A DNA stretch of 64,000 nt from positions 8,287,136 through 8,351,135 of the forward strand of contig NC_043742.1 in assembly GCF_004337985.1 (NCBI RefSeq), in the 5' to 3' direction. A model generated the notes under the pieces. The model made no database searches. It saw only the letters and a list, made by a program, of their open reading frames with translations, and had not been told where the DNA came from. Both the position numbers and the translations under genes were made by a program. Source of the stretch: Pyricularia pennisetigena (lineage: Eukaryota > Ascomycota > Sordariomycetes > Magnaporthales > Pyriculariaceae). This document shows, piece by piece, positions 1-11,507 of the stretch (positions within the stretch are counted from its first letter, which is position 1; each line of letters starts with the position of its first letter).

Positions 1-2650
1 TATAATAAACCCACGTAGGAGGATTTGGTAATAATGGAAAATATACGGATATTGGACGAATTTAAAATAAAATGGGGGCCGGCCCAAATAAATAATAACT
101 TAATATCGAAACGACGTTAATAATTAAATATTTAACCGGACCAGGGATTTGTTATAATTAATTAAAAGGCCGACGATTCCCCGGAAAAAAGGCGACGCGG
201 TAAACTTAAAATAAATATTAATTTAATTAAACGTACGGTAAAAAAATACGCAAAATTAAACCCTTTACCGGGGCGAAATGTAATAAAAATAAATCGACGA
301 TTATATAACCCGCGCCTATTTTTAGGGCGACGTAACCGCATCCCACCCACCCAATTTTTAAATTAAATTAATATATATAAAACGAAACGATAATTTTGCG
401 CGGTAATAAAATATTAATTAAAAACCGAATTATATGCTTCCAATTCGCTACCTAGGTTTCCCTTTTCCTTATTTTTTTTTTTATTTTAACGTCCTCCTCC
501 TTTATTTTATTATTTTCCGCGTCGTCCTTAAAAACCGGAAATTCCTATTATTTAACGAATTGGTCGGCCTCCCGCAATAGGGCGGTACGACGTCGGGTAA
601 TACCCTCGACCGAAAAAAGCTTACGACGGGATTTTCCAAAGGACGGGTTTTTATTTATATTACGACCAAAGGTACGAAAACGCGACGAAATAGGGGCACG
701 GGAACGCGAAAAACCAGATATATACCGAATTGGGGCACGAATAAAACGAAATACAACGGGGTAACGCGAAAAAGGAATTTCGAAACGTCGACGGGGCGTG
801 GTAATAATAGGGGCGAAAAAGCGTGGGGAATACGCGGGGCGAAATTGGCGTATAAAAACGGCGGGGGAAAGGGTTAGGACGGTAATTAAAGCAGCGAAAG
901 CATTATTATTTCGGCGCGCCTCCTGCAAATTCTCCTTATAGCGCGACGTAATGCGTTCCTAAAAAAAAAAATTTTAAAAATTAATAACGTTATCGAAACA
1001 ATTGTATACCAAAAAAGTTAAACGCACTTCCAGGTAAATGAAACCGCGTACGAAAATTTGTACCAATTAACGGTTACGATTACCGCCGTTGCGAAAAAGG
1101 GTATTAGATATAATAGCAAAAACAATAGTTTTAGCAAGGGTCGTTACGGCCCCGAAATTGGCCATTTTATCTTATACGTCCTAATAAACGCAAACCCAAT
1201 TAGTATACGCGGTAAAAAAATTTCGAAATAATATAATATTTTTACTAAAAATTTTTTTACCATCCACGACGGTGCCCTTAATTAAAGGTTAGACGATATA
1301 ACGACCATTATAAATTATGGTTTTTAATTTTCGCAAACGGCGGCGGAAAATAAAATTAAAAGCGTAGGCGGCCTCGCTATAATAATAATACAATTTTTTA
1401 ATATCGCGATATTGCTGGCAATTAATACCGTCGGGGGCAGGGCCATATTCCCAAACCCCGTTAATTTTGGACGCTTTTACACAAAAAACGCAAAAAATAA
1501 ATATATTTTCCGGGGCGGTATATTCGTCGTTATTTAAATTACCCTGGAATTCCGAAACACCGATAACGCGACGAAAACGCTGCGAATATAAATTAGCGAT
1601 ACCATTTAATCGGTATTTAATTAATACAATTTACAAATGGGCGACCGTTATTATTATACGACGAAAACAATTAACCACCACGGTGGGGAAACCGGCCACT
1701 TCCACCACCGGTATTGGTTTATCCAAACGCCATTTGTAACGCGATTAAGGAAATAAAAACCCGGGATATATTAACGACGCGGTAACGATAAATAACGATA
1801 TAAATAATAAATAAAAACAAATAGGAAATAAGGACGGACGAAATAAAAATAGTATAAACAAAAAACAAAACGAAAGGAAAACGGGAAAAATCGATAAAAT
1901 GGTAAAAAAAAAGGGAATAAGGACGAAAAAAATTCGAATGGAAAAAAAATTGGAAAATAAAAAGGACCAGGACGATAACGCGGGAAAAATGCGAAAAACA
2001 AAAACCGCAATTACCACGGGAAAGGAATTGTACCAATAAATAAACGAACCTATACCGCCCAAAGTAAAAGGAAAATAAACCGCGATAAATACCCGCAAAC
2101 GGTAAATACAATAAAAAAACCGCAATATTACCGCAATTAAAAATAGGAGGGCAAAACCCGACCACGGCCTTATACCGCCTAAAATAAAAGGAAAATAAAC
2201 CGCGACAAATACCCGCAAACGGTAAATACGATAAAAAAACCGCGACACCACCGCAACCAAAAATAGGAAAGTAAAACCCGACCACGGCTTTATACCGCCT
2301 AAAATAAAAGGGAAATAAACCGCGATAACCACCCGTAAACGGTAAATACGATAAAAAAACCACGACATAATCGCAATTAAAGGCGGGAAAATAAAATTCG
2401 ACCACGGACTTATACCACCCAAAATTAGGAAAAAGCGAACCACGATAACCGCCCGTAAACGAAACCAGGGATAAAAAGCCCACAATATAACCGCGGCCGA
2501 AAATAGGAGGGCAGAACCCGACCACGGGCTTACACCGCCCGGGATAATGGACGGGTAAATTATATTAGGATACGCGCCCGTTGGATTACCCTTATACCTC
2601 CAAATGGGGACCACACCCGATAAAAAACGGGCGAATACGGGTTATATTAT
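1..2650. mobile_element. Unclassified RIP-damaged repeat, probably minus-strand coding in part
   Basis: Long accidental open frames on the minus strand are rich in Phe, Tyr and Ile, as expected from AT-rich sequence read antisense, so I do not call them genes. A minus-strand reading at about 1260-1460 contains a more protein-like stretch with Trp, Gly, Asp and Cys residues, but I could not assign it to a transposase or Gag family. The right part contains the 120-bp tandem repeat listed separately. Confidence 0.4.
2051..2540. repeat. Tandem repeat, 120-bp period, about four copies
   Basis: The phrase beginning tataccgcc recurs at about 2051, 2171, 2291 and 2411 with an exact 120-bp spacing, and a partial fifth copy starts near 2531. 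Each unit also repeats acccgcaaacggtaaatac and a following aaaaaaacc segment. Copies differ mostly by C/T and G/A changes. The period is a multiple of three, so the array could once have coded a 40-residue protein repeat inside a transposon, but this is inference. Confidence 0.85.
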
Positions 2651-2699
2651 GGATTCGTGCCTAAGGCACGTATTACGTGATAAGATACAAAAACGGGTT

Positions 2700-3960
2700 A
2701 GGGATAATATATAAAGGGAAGGACACTACCACGACCCGGACATATACCTTTTCCTCCCTTCTTCCCCAGCGTTAGTAATAATACCAACAAGGATACTTAA
2801 CGGTCTTAAGGCCGTTGGCTTACCCTATAACACCTTTTATGTTTAAAACGGATTACGGACGGTTGGTTAACCCCTAAAGGAAACGGAATTACAGGTAATC
2901 GTAATTAAATCCAAGCCCAAAAAACCCTGTTATGGCATAGGCGGTTGGGGCATATAGGGTTATTATTGCTAAAAAAACCGCTAAAATTATAAAAGGTTTA
3001 CCTAATTTTGACAGCATTAGGGCAATTACCTGTATTGCTTGCATTAAAACTATTTTTGTTAAACGTACAAATAAGGTCGCACTCTTTACACCCCCTAATA
3101 TTTCCGATCTTATAAAAGGTAATACAGTAACCCTTAAACCTAATTTTTACAACAAAAAACCCGTATTTTTGTTATTAATGGACCGAAAATCACGTTTTCG
3201 GTGGCTTATCCTATTAAAAAATAAAACCGGACCTACGGTTTTAATGGTTATTAAAAGCTTTTTTAAGGTTTTCAAAACTACGTATGGGCACTACCCCCTG
3301 AATTTTCATTTCGATGGGGGGTACGAAATTAATATAAACCTTTAAAATTGGTTTGCAAGCAAAAGTATTAATTTTAACATTTCGAATCCCTATAACCACG
3401 GCCAAAACGGATTGACGGAACGGTCCGTTAGGGTTATTTTGGATAGGTTTCGGCCTACCATTATAGCGGCGGGTTTACCGTTATATTTATGGTATTACTT
3501 ACTGCCTGCCGTAGTTAATTTAATTAACCGTATAGCGGTAATTGATAGGGATTTAACATTTTACGAGGAATTTTAATCCGAATTCCAACCTGGATTACCG
3601 CATAAGCCCAATTTAGGGCATTATCGGGTTATCGGTACTGTACGCCAGGCTATTTTGCCGTTGGAAAAACGCCAAAAATTTAATAAATTGGTTCCCCGCA
3701 CCGAAACGGTGAAATTTTTAGCCTATTTATCAAATTTTACAACGTTGGTTTACGCACCCGCTAAACGGGCCGTATAAAAAGCCTTTACCGTAAAAGTTAT
3801 AAAGGGTATAACCGCTGAGAATTTGGTTATTCCAGGGGAAATTTGACAAATTTTAAAGGGGGAAAATACAGATTTAAAGGGGAATTTTAATTTTAAACTT
3901 GAAAACGAAATTAACAGCGTTCCAGTGGATAATTATCCTTTAAAAAACCCTGAAAATGTG
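2700..3960 (+). mobile_element. Ty1/copia-type retrotransposon relic (integrase region)
   Basis: Plus-strand conceptual translation, interrupted by stops, gives copia integrase signatures: a HFDGGYE-like block near 3307 followed by GQNGLTERSVRVILDR-like and AAGLPLYLW-like blocks at about 3400-3490. In copia integrases the corresponding region carries the catalytic Glu in an N-G-x-x-E-R context and is followed by a conserved G-L-P-x-x-x-W motif. Stops at former Gln/Trp codons and the AT bias mark it as RIP-damaged and inactive. The LTRs could not be delimited. Nothing is interpretable after about 3960. Confidence 0.72.
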
Positions 3961-3967
3961 AACATGG

Positions 3968-4050
3968 CTAGCGCAGGGCTAATTATATTAGCTACCCTGC
4001 ATTATTTTATAACGGCTCGCACGGGCTAATTCTATTAGTCACCCTGCATC
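3968..4050. repeat. Diverged tandem pair, about 35 bp each
   Basis: Two neighbouring copies share the pattern gct-gc-c-gggctaatt-tattag-yaccctgcat, at about 3968-4002 and 4016-4050. The mismatches include C/T differences. They may be subterminal repeats of the copia relic or a local duplication. Confidence 0.6.
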
Positions 4051-4093
4051 GAATAAATAAATAAATAACAAATAAAACGTATACGCGTTTATA

Positions 4094-4127
4094 CACACAA
4101 AGCTTTATATACACAAAGCTTTATATA
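4094..4127. repeat. Short tandem duplication, about 16 bp twice
   Basis: The word acacaaagctttatat occurs twice back to back. It sits between the copia relic and the tRNA-like module and has no assigned function. Confidence 0.7.
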
Positions 4128-4167
4128 TCATGTCTTTGTTCATAGTTTCAACATTAAAACAAATACG

Positions 4168-4262
4168 TCATATATAATCTAGCTTAGTGGTATAATGCAC
4201 GTACCATAATCTATATCATATATACGTTGTTGAAGTGCGTGGGTTCGAATCCCGTTGTGGTC
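4168..4262 (+). repeat. Degenerate tRNA-like module (possible SINE head or tRNA pseudogene)
   Basis: It has an A-box-like TAGCTTAGTGGTATAATGC and, about 55 bp later, a B-box-like GTGGGTTCGAATCCCGT with a plausible T-stem (GTGGG/CCCGT, including two G-U type pairs). The 3' acceptor half TGTGGTC has no good partner at the 5' end (TATAATC), so it is unlikely to be a functional tRNA. The following 130 bp holds short repeats of a ggccgttaggc-like word. tRNA-derived SINEs have this layout, and a RIP-mutated tRNA pseudogene is the alternative. Confidence 0.45.
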
Positions 4263-4407
4263 GCAGATTTTCTGTGCATGCATAAGCACAATAGGCCGTT
4301 AGGCCCAATGGGCCGTTAGGCTCAATAGGTCGGCAGGTCAGTCACATGAATAAGGCCAAATCATGTGACATGACCCCGCATTCCGGACATCCGGATCGAA
4401 GATCTGC

Positions 4408-4503
4408 ACCTACGGATTCGAACACGTAATTCACAACTTAGCCTTAGATTTATCACCTTCATACCTTTATCGATTTAACCATTCAACGAATCCATTGTGC
4501 AAC
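4408..4503 (-). repeat. Second degenerate tRNA-like module, opposite orientation
   Basis: Read on the minus strand, it has an A-box-like TTGAATGGTTAAATCGATAAAGG and a B-box-like GTGTTCGAATCCGT, with TGCAC at the start and GTGCA near the end able to pair. The acceptor and T stems are imperfect. It faces the module at 4168-4262 across about 145 bp. It may be a SINE fragment or part of the flanking retroelement. Confidence 0.35.
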
Positions 4504-5099
4504 AACAATATGTTATCTCTATTACCCGCTAGCAGACGGTTATCTGCCATTTCAACGTTCCATCAGCCTTATGCGTGATCCACTTTTACCCGCGTTCAGG
4601 ATTAAGCTTATTCTATCTCGTAACCTCCTCATATTATAACGATAAGCCTATGGTATATTGCAATTAAAAACAATTTTTATAATACGAATATACCCGAAAT
4701 ATTTGTAAAATATATATATTAACCAAAACACAAATATAATACGAAATAAAGTTACGATAACCAAAACCCGTATTAATCATCAAAATCGTGTGGAACCCCA
4801 GCGTCAAAAATACCGAAATACCCACGAACGTACGAGAAACACCCGCACCAATAGAATACCAATTTAATAAAACCAAGATTAAAAACAATTATACGCCGCG
4901 AAATAAAAAAAATAAAAACCCACGACGCGAGTCCAGTAAGCTAAAAAACTAAAATGGCCAAACGGTATAAGGTACCAGACGGTAATAATAAAAACGGAAT
5001 AAGAAACCTTAGACGTTACGCAAATTACGCAAGTAGTATATAAATATATATCCCTAAATATGCAATTTAATGGAAAATTTATACGAACGTTTTTTAACA

Positions 5100-8000
5100 G
5101 GGGAGTATAAAGTAATCATATTTCCCCAAAAATCGTGAAGAAACGACGGATATTCTGGTAATAAAAAAAAAGTTATACCGATTGCAGACTGTAAAAGGAG
5201 AGGCAGTTTTATACGGGAATAATACCATTAAAATAAAGACCGTATATTTTTGGATGGATAATTATAAACGAGAAAAATAAATTATTTTGGATATTACGGA
5301 AATCGGGAATAAAAATATAATTTTAGGAAATCCCTGGTTAAGAAAAATAATTTTAGGATAAATTGGATTTTAGGCCAAATCCAATAGGAAAAACGTTTAA
5401 TTATTGAACGATTTCTAATATGATAGGGTTTATATTGGAAATATAAAATACGGAGAGACCTAATAAAGCAAATGGCGTATTTATAGGAAGGAAAACCAAC
5501 CCCGGAGCTAATATTGGAAAAAAAACAATTATTTAAAGGCTAAAACCAATCCAATTATATAGTATTAATTATAAAAAAGTAAATTAAAGACGGTAAAATC
5601 CCAGGAAAATAACAATTCATATACGATTATTTAGCTAAAAATTCAAAACCGGATTACCCGAGCACAGCCCGTTCGACTATAAGATACCATTAAAAAAAGG
5701 AACCCAGCTAAAACTTTATAAAATATACGGTTTACATCCGACACAAATGGAGGTTTTAAACGAATATTTCGCAAAAAGTTTAAAAGGTTATATTAAACTA
5801 TTAATATTACCAACAGGATATTCAGTCTTTTGAATACTAAAAGAAAACGGAAAATTACGATTATGCGTGGATTATAAACAATTGAACGATATTATTATAA
5901 AAAATTGCTACCCGCTCCTATTAATAAGGGAGTTTCGAAATATGGTTTACTAAATACAGTAGTTTATAATATTAAATTTTGAAGGAATATATAATTTAAT
6001 CCGTATAAAGGAAGGCGAGGAATGGAAAACAGCATTTCGCATTAAACGAAAATATTACAAATACCTGGTAATGCCTTTCGGTTTTACAAACGCCCCCGCA
6101 ATTTTCCAAATTATAATTAACCACGTTTTTAGGGAATGTTTAAATATTTTTGTCGTTATTTACCTGGGCGATATTTTTACTTTTTCCAAAACGTTGGAAA
6201 TATATAAAAAATACGTTTATATAATTTTATAAAGATTACAAAACGTTAAACTTTTAATTAAACTCAAAAAATTCATTTTTTACAGCAAGTAAGTTAATCT
6301 CATAGGATATATTATCGCCCTTGGAAAAATTGGGATTGAAAAATTAAAAATCCAAACGGTAAAGAAATGGCCTCAATTATAAAACGTAAAAGATATTCGG
6401 CCATTTTTTTGGATCTGTGAATTTTTATAAAGGTTTTATTAAAGGGTACGGCGCGATCGCCGCCCCATTGACCAACATGATTAAAAAGGATTTAAAATTC
6501 CAAGGGACGGAATAAATATAATAAACCTTCGAATGGCTACGAAACGCAATAGCACGAAAACCAATTTTTAAGATATTAGACCCAATAAATCTTTTCGAAA
6601 TCGAAACCGACGCATTCGATAATGCAATCGGAGGATAATTTAGCTAACGAAACGAAAAAGGACGCCTGCATTTTTGCGCCTTTTTTACAAAAATTATATA
6701 AATCAGAATTTAATCACTAAATTTACGATAAAAGATTTATAACTATTGTCCGAATATTCGAAAAATGGAAATTATAATTGTCCGGAATTAAATACGAAGT
6801 ATTAGTTTATACGGACCACAAAGATCTAACTTATTTTACCATTAGTAAGGTGTTGAACAAACGACAAATTAAATGGGCAAATTCCTATTAGAATCCCATT
6901 TTAGGATTATTTGTCGAAAAGGAATAAAAAACGGTAAGGCCCACGCCTTTAATAAAAGACCAAAGTATAAAAATATAATATCCGAGGAAATACGAAAGAC
7001 TTTTACAGTAGACGATAACGGAAACCTTTTACCAGTTTACCGAAGCCTTATAACGACCAATACGATCATTATACCAGAGGAAATACGGAAAATCCACGAA
7101 AATAAAGCCTACGGACACCAAGGAATTTCCAAAACATGGAGACGGTTGAAATAGCACCACAATTTCAAAGGAACACGACAAGAAGTACGAGAAGCTGTAA
7201 AGGATTATAAGCCCTGCGCAAAAATGGACAAGCTCACCAAATACGCCTACTTCCTACCTTATAAGGAAAGTAGCAACGCCGAAGAAATCGCATACACATT
7301 CTTACGAATAATTGTCAGCAACCACGGACTCCCAGAAAACATTATTACGGACAAAAATAAGTTTTTTACATTGAAATTTAGAAAGTTTTGATGGAATAGC
7401 TAGGAACCGACCATAAGCTATTTACAGTATTACACCCCCAGATAAACGGATAAACAGAACGAATTAACCAAATATTAAAATGATACCTAAAACATTATAT
7501 AAATTACAAATAGGATAATTGGGTACGATTATCACCTATAGCATAAGTCGCGTATAACAGTTTAAAAAATGAAAATATTAAAATAAACCCGTTTTATAGC
7601 AATTACGGATTTAATCCTACCAACTATAAAAAACCAAAAACCACGATTGCGGCCCCACGAACCGATAAATAAATAAACGAATTACGAAAACTCCATTAAA
7701 AATTCCAACAAAAATTAGAATTCGTACGAAAAAAAATGACCAAATACGTCAACCAATATCGGATAAAAGGACTATTTTTTCAGGAGGGAAATAACGTTTA
7801 TTTTATTCGACGCAATATTAAAATATAACGACCAAATAGCAAATTTAATTTTAAAAAGTTTAAACTTTTTAAAATCGATAAAAAGATTAGCGAAACCAAT
7901 TATAAATTATTATTATTAAATATTATAAAAGTCCACCTAACGTTCCATGTATTATTATAGGAACCAGCATTATACGGTGCTAATACCCAAGACATGATCG

Positions 8001-8160
8001 AAATCGACGTAAAAAAACGTACGACGTCGAACGAATATTGGACTATAAACGCAACCACGGTAAAATAAAATATTTTGTTAAATAGGAAAATTGTAAATAC
8101 GCAAAAAATATTTGGGAATTTTTTAATTATTTCCAAAATTATTAGGGATTATTCCGTTAA
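5100..8160 (+). mobile_element. Ty3/gypsy-type retrotransposon relic (PR-RT-RNaseH-IN)
   Basis: Plus-strand remnants appear in gypsy order. There is a protease-end block ILGNPWL near 5325, then an RT start with DYKIPLKKGT-like and KLRLCVDYKQLND-like blocks (about 5670-5900). RT FGFTNAPAIFQ follows at about 6077 and the active-site box reads YLGDI at about 6160, where the family has YxDD. RNase H DHKDLTYF lies near 6811, an integrase GHQGISKTWRRLK block near 7100, and an integrase core of the TKYAYFLPYKES type with a DK..F segment at 7235-7390. Many in-frame stops and frame changes make it inactive. A downstream chromodomain-like segment is possible (about 7960-8150) but unproven, and the LTR ends were not found. 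Confidence 0.85.
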
Positions 8161-9800
8161 TATTATTAGGAATTGGATTTGCGAGCAAATTAACTAAAAA
8201 AAAGGACGACCTAAAAAAGTACCATTTATTATTCCCAAAAATCAAAAATCGACAAGAATTCGAAACCATACCACCAAACGAATTTATAAAAAAACGTTTA
8301 ATATATATTACAAATTAAAATATACGAATAAAGCAATTAATTAATTAAATAGTGCGTAAAAATATTCATTTTATTTAATAAAAAAGGATTAAAAGGACTT
8401 ATTAGGAAGGACGAATCCCCGGCAACATTGAAATTTGGAAAAAACGATTCCAAAAATATTTCGGGAAAATTTCGGTCGATCGCCGCCGTTTTTCCCGTTT
8501 AACTTTTTCGCGTTCCACCCAATCCAATTCCTCCAAATCGTTAATTCCGCGAAATACAGCTCGTATTATTTTTTAAATTACAATTTATTCTATTTTCGCA
8601 AACGAATAAAATTTAACCGCTTTTTTGGATCCTTTGCTATTCCGCTAAAATATTCTTTTTCCAAAACCTCCAATTTAACGTCAGATTTTAAATATTACCG
8701 ACCGATATTACGCAATTAAATATTCGAAATATTTGATATATTATAATTAAAACGGTTAACGCGAAAACATTCGATGCAACGAAAGGAAATTTGCGGTAAA
8801 ACTGCGTAGCGTATTATACCGCGATATTCATAATAAAAACAAAAAAATGTATTTATAAAAAAAGGAAAAAGAAACCCAAAAAAGCGTGGCGACGTTTTGT
8901 CGACGAACGACCAAATTTCGATTTAATTACGCGATTAAATATAATGCAAAAGAAATTAGTAAAAAAGGAATATGTAATTAAAAACCAAAATTAAAGGAAT
9001 ACGAATTATTCAAAAATTAAAAGGATTTAGTTAAGGGAAAGTAAACCTAATATTACGACCAGATAATTGGGCCGGTATTAGGGAGGCCAGGCGGGGTTAC
9101 ACCCTTTTTAACGATATTTGACCAAAAAAACACCGACCGGTAGGAAATAGGATTATATAAGGACCTAATTACGTAATAATACGTAATTACCAAAAATTAA
9201 TTTCGGTTGATTTGTAAAACCTCGATTGGGAATTACAAATTAAACAAATCAGGAGAAATTGTATTAAAAATATAGTTTATATAAAATACGTTTTTTATTA
9301 TGTAAATAAATTCGATTTTATGATTGTTTAGCAGCAATTAGTTTTATATCTTAGTTAACTTCAATATTTATTTAAGAACGATTATAATTTCACCCCAGTT
9401 ATTGAGAACCCCAGTTACCCAGTTAAAACGCTCAGTTGCTTTAATCCATTGTATTTTACCCTAAGAACAGGTTACCCGATACCTTGATTGTAACAACTAC
9501 ATTCACATAAACCGCGGAGGATCGAATCTTCCCTTTTCCTTCCACTTTTATTTTCTCTTATAACGATAATAATAACTCCTTTCGGGTACTTAACCTATTT
9601 TGGAATATTTAATGTATTAAAATTTTCCGATATATGCCTGGTTATCATATGAATAACCATTAAATTTTTGAATTTATATTTAAAAAACATATTTTTAAAT
9701 AAGACACTCGCATTAATTTGCCAAACTATATATAATAGGTTTTAATTGACTAAAATGTCAATTTAAATTAACATCTATAATAATAGTAATTTGATAAAAA
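8160..9800. other. AT-rich sequence without recognisable coding content
   Basis: No conserved protein block was recognised on either strand. A stretch at about 9395-9560 with recurring ccagtta words and less biased composition could be LTR or solo-LTR material, but no matching partner copy was identified in the window. Confidence 0.4.
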
Positions 9801-10010
9801 CTTTAATTAGCATTGCTTGTTATCCCTGAGCGGATTGCGACAGGTGCCCAACTACACGTAAGCGTATGTTCGTGTATGCGATTCATATGTGTTCAGATTA
9901 ACCAATTGACAAACAATGCATGCATCAAGAGGTACCTTTTACACAAAGGGGACGGGATATTACTATTACTATATTGCTACGAAAGGCTTCCATGCAGGCC
10001 CCCTCTCGAT

Positions 10011-11475
10011 CTAGTACCTCATGTTCCTCAGATACACGGATATCTTGGACAGTGGCGACTGAGAATCATCCGTCTCGGCCGAATCCGCGGAATGCTCCGA
10101 GATGGAGGCCCTCCCCTCCTTGACAAACTTGGGCCATGTGTTAGTCAGAACCAGATATTTGATGCTGGTCTCGGCCGCGTCGTAAACGCTCGGCGAGAAC
10201 TGCTCCGGGATCGCCCCAAAGTACTGGGCACGCCCCCGGTCGTCCGGCTCTGTGGTAGAAAGTCCCTCCCCAGACCCGGCCGCGGAGGCCAAACTTGCAT
10301 TCCCGGACCAGTCGGGTGTCTCAAACGGCACGGCCGGATTGTCAAGTCGGTTCCCGTCGCCATAGAGAATCCTCGCCGCGTCCTCAAAGATGTCCTGGAG
10401 CCGACGGAGGTCCTGCGATGCAATGTTGAGCTGGAACTCGGCGTGGCGCGGGCTGATGAACTCTGCATAGATGTGCAGCGCGCCGTTGAAGCGCTTGCGG
10501 TTGAGCTCGGCCTCGTCCTCTTCCTGGACGTTTTCTTTTTCGGATCGTCCTGCGGTCCCTGCGTCGTCGGCTCCCGAGCTTCTCTGCCGGTTGCCTTCGG
10601 CCGATTTCCAATCGCCCACGGCGGACAGGAACGCAATGTTCTCCCCCGAAAAGTCCCGCAGGGCCGAAAACTTTCGGAGGGGCTCGGGGTTCTTTTCCAG
10701 TACGTAATCGAGCGCGCCCATGGTGAAGACGCTCTCGGACTGGCCAGTCGCCTTTTCGACGTCGGACAGGAACTTCCAGCTCACGCCGGCGGCGGAACCG
10801 ATCTTTGTTGAATCCGTGACGAAGGATGTCCTGCGCTCTGGGTTCTCCAGCCTCTTGGCCTCCCAGCTGGCGATGGACTCGAGTGTCTCCTTGCGCAAGG
10901 ACTTGTGCGTGATCACCTGCCAGCAGGGGATGAAGATTGTAAAGATCTCGATGAAGTTGATGGAGAGACAGATCCTGCACGAGTTGGTTCTGAGCTTTAG
11001 CTACTCGTCCCTTTTTTCTTCATGTTTTCTGTCGAAGTTCTGATGTGTGGCTGGCTCACCATTGAGAGGGTATGACATATCTATTCACAGGCTCCATTGC
11101 CGGGACATAAACTGCAACCAACCACAAGGGGGTGGCAGGTAGGCTGATCTGGTCAGTAAATGTTGCACCTGCAGCTGCGTACACTGTACAGCATTGGAGA
11201 GGATGGGCTAGTGACATACCTGGCGATGCAGCAGGCAAACGTCTGCAAGCGCCATCCCTGAGTGTCCTTGATGTCACGAGATTTCCAAAGAATAACAGGG
11301 GCGACCATCCAAGCCCAGAAAAACTGCCAGACGATGGACGGCCACCACTCCCATCCCTTGCCCCTCTCCATTCTCTGCTGCAAAGGGGTACCCGTGACCT
11401 CGGTGCCTGGAATGCCAAACGATGGGTGGTATTTGCGGGAGACGAGATACATGGTGACGGTCAAGATGAGCTAAA

Positions 11476-11507
<32 letters not shown>

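Larger units (their letters stand above)
1..9800. repeat. AT-rich, RIP-like degraded repeat block
   Basis: The whole stretch is dominated by TA, AA and CG dinucleotides, with very few CA/TG pairs and stop codons in every frame of recognisable retrotransposon protein remnants. That is the footprint expected of C-to-T changes at CpA sites (RIP), a known genome defence in Pezizomycotina. CpG-containing words survive, which fits CpA-directed rather than CpG-directed mutation. No intact host gene is seen here. The boundary near 9.8-9.9 kb is abrupt, and codon-like GC-rich sequence starts by about 10.0 kb. Composition was judged by eye and not calculated. Confidence 0.88.

Noticed and set aside
162..928. 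Minus-strand frames of 62 and 126 codons
   Set aside because: They are antisense readings of AT-rich, RIP-like repeat sequence with biased Phe/Arg/Ile composition and no domain.
1719..2614. Two overlapping minus-strand frames of 268 and 289 codons
   Set aside because: They arise from antisense reading of the 120-bp repeat, in which stops are rare because TAA on the plus strand reads TTA on the minus strand. The Phe/Tyr/Ile-rich content is not convincing protein.
9508..9522. GGATCGAATCTT B-box-like word
   Set aside because: No A-box or cloverleaf pairing around it.
9813..10811. A 332-codon plus-strand frame
   Set aside because: Antisense shadow of the RGS-domain exon; the minus-strand reading carries the RGS signatures.
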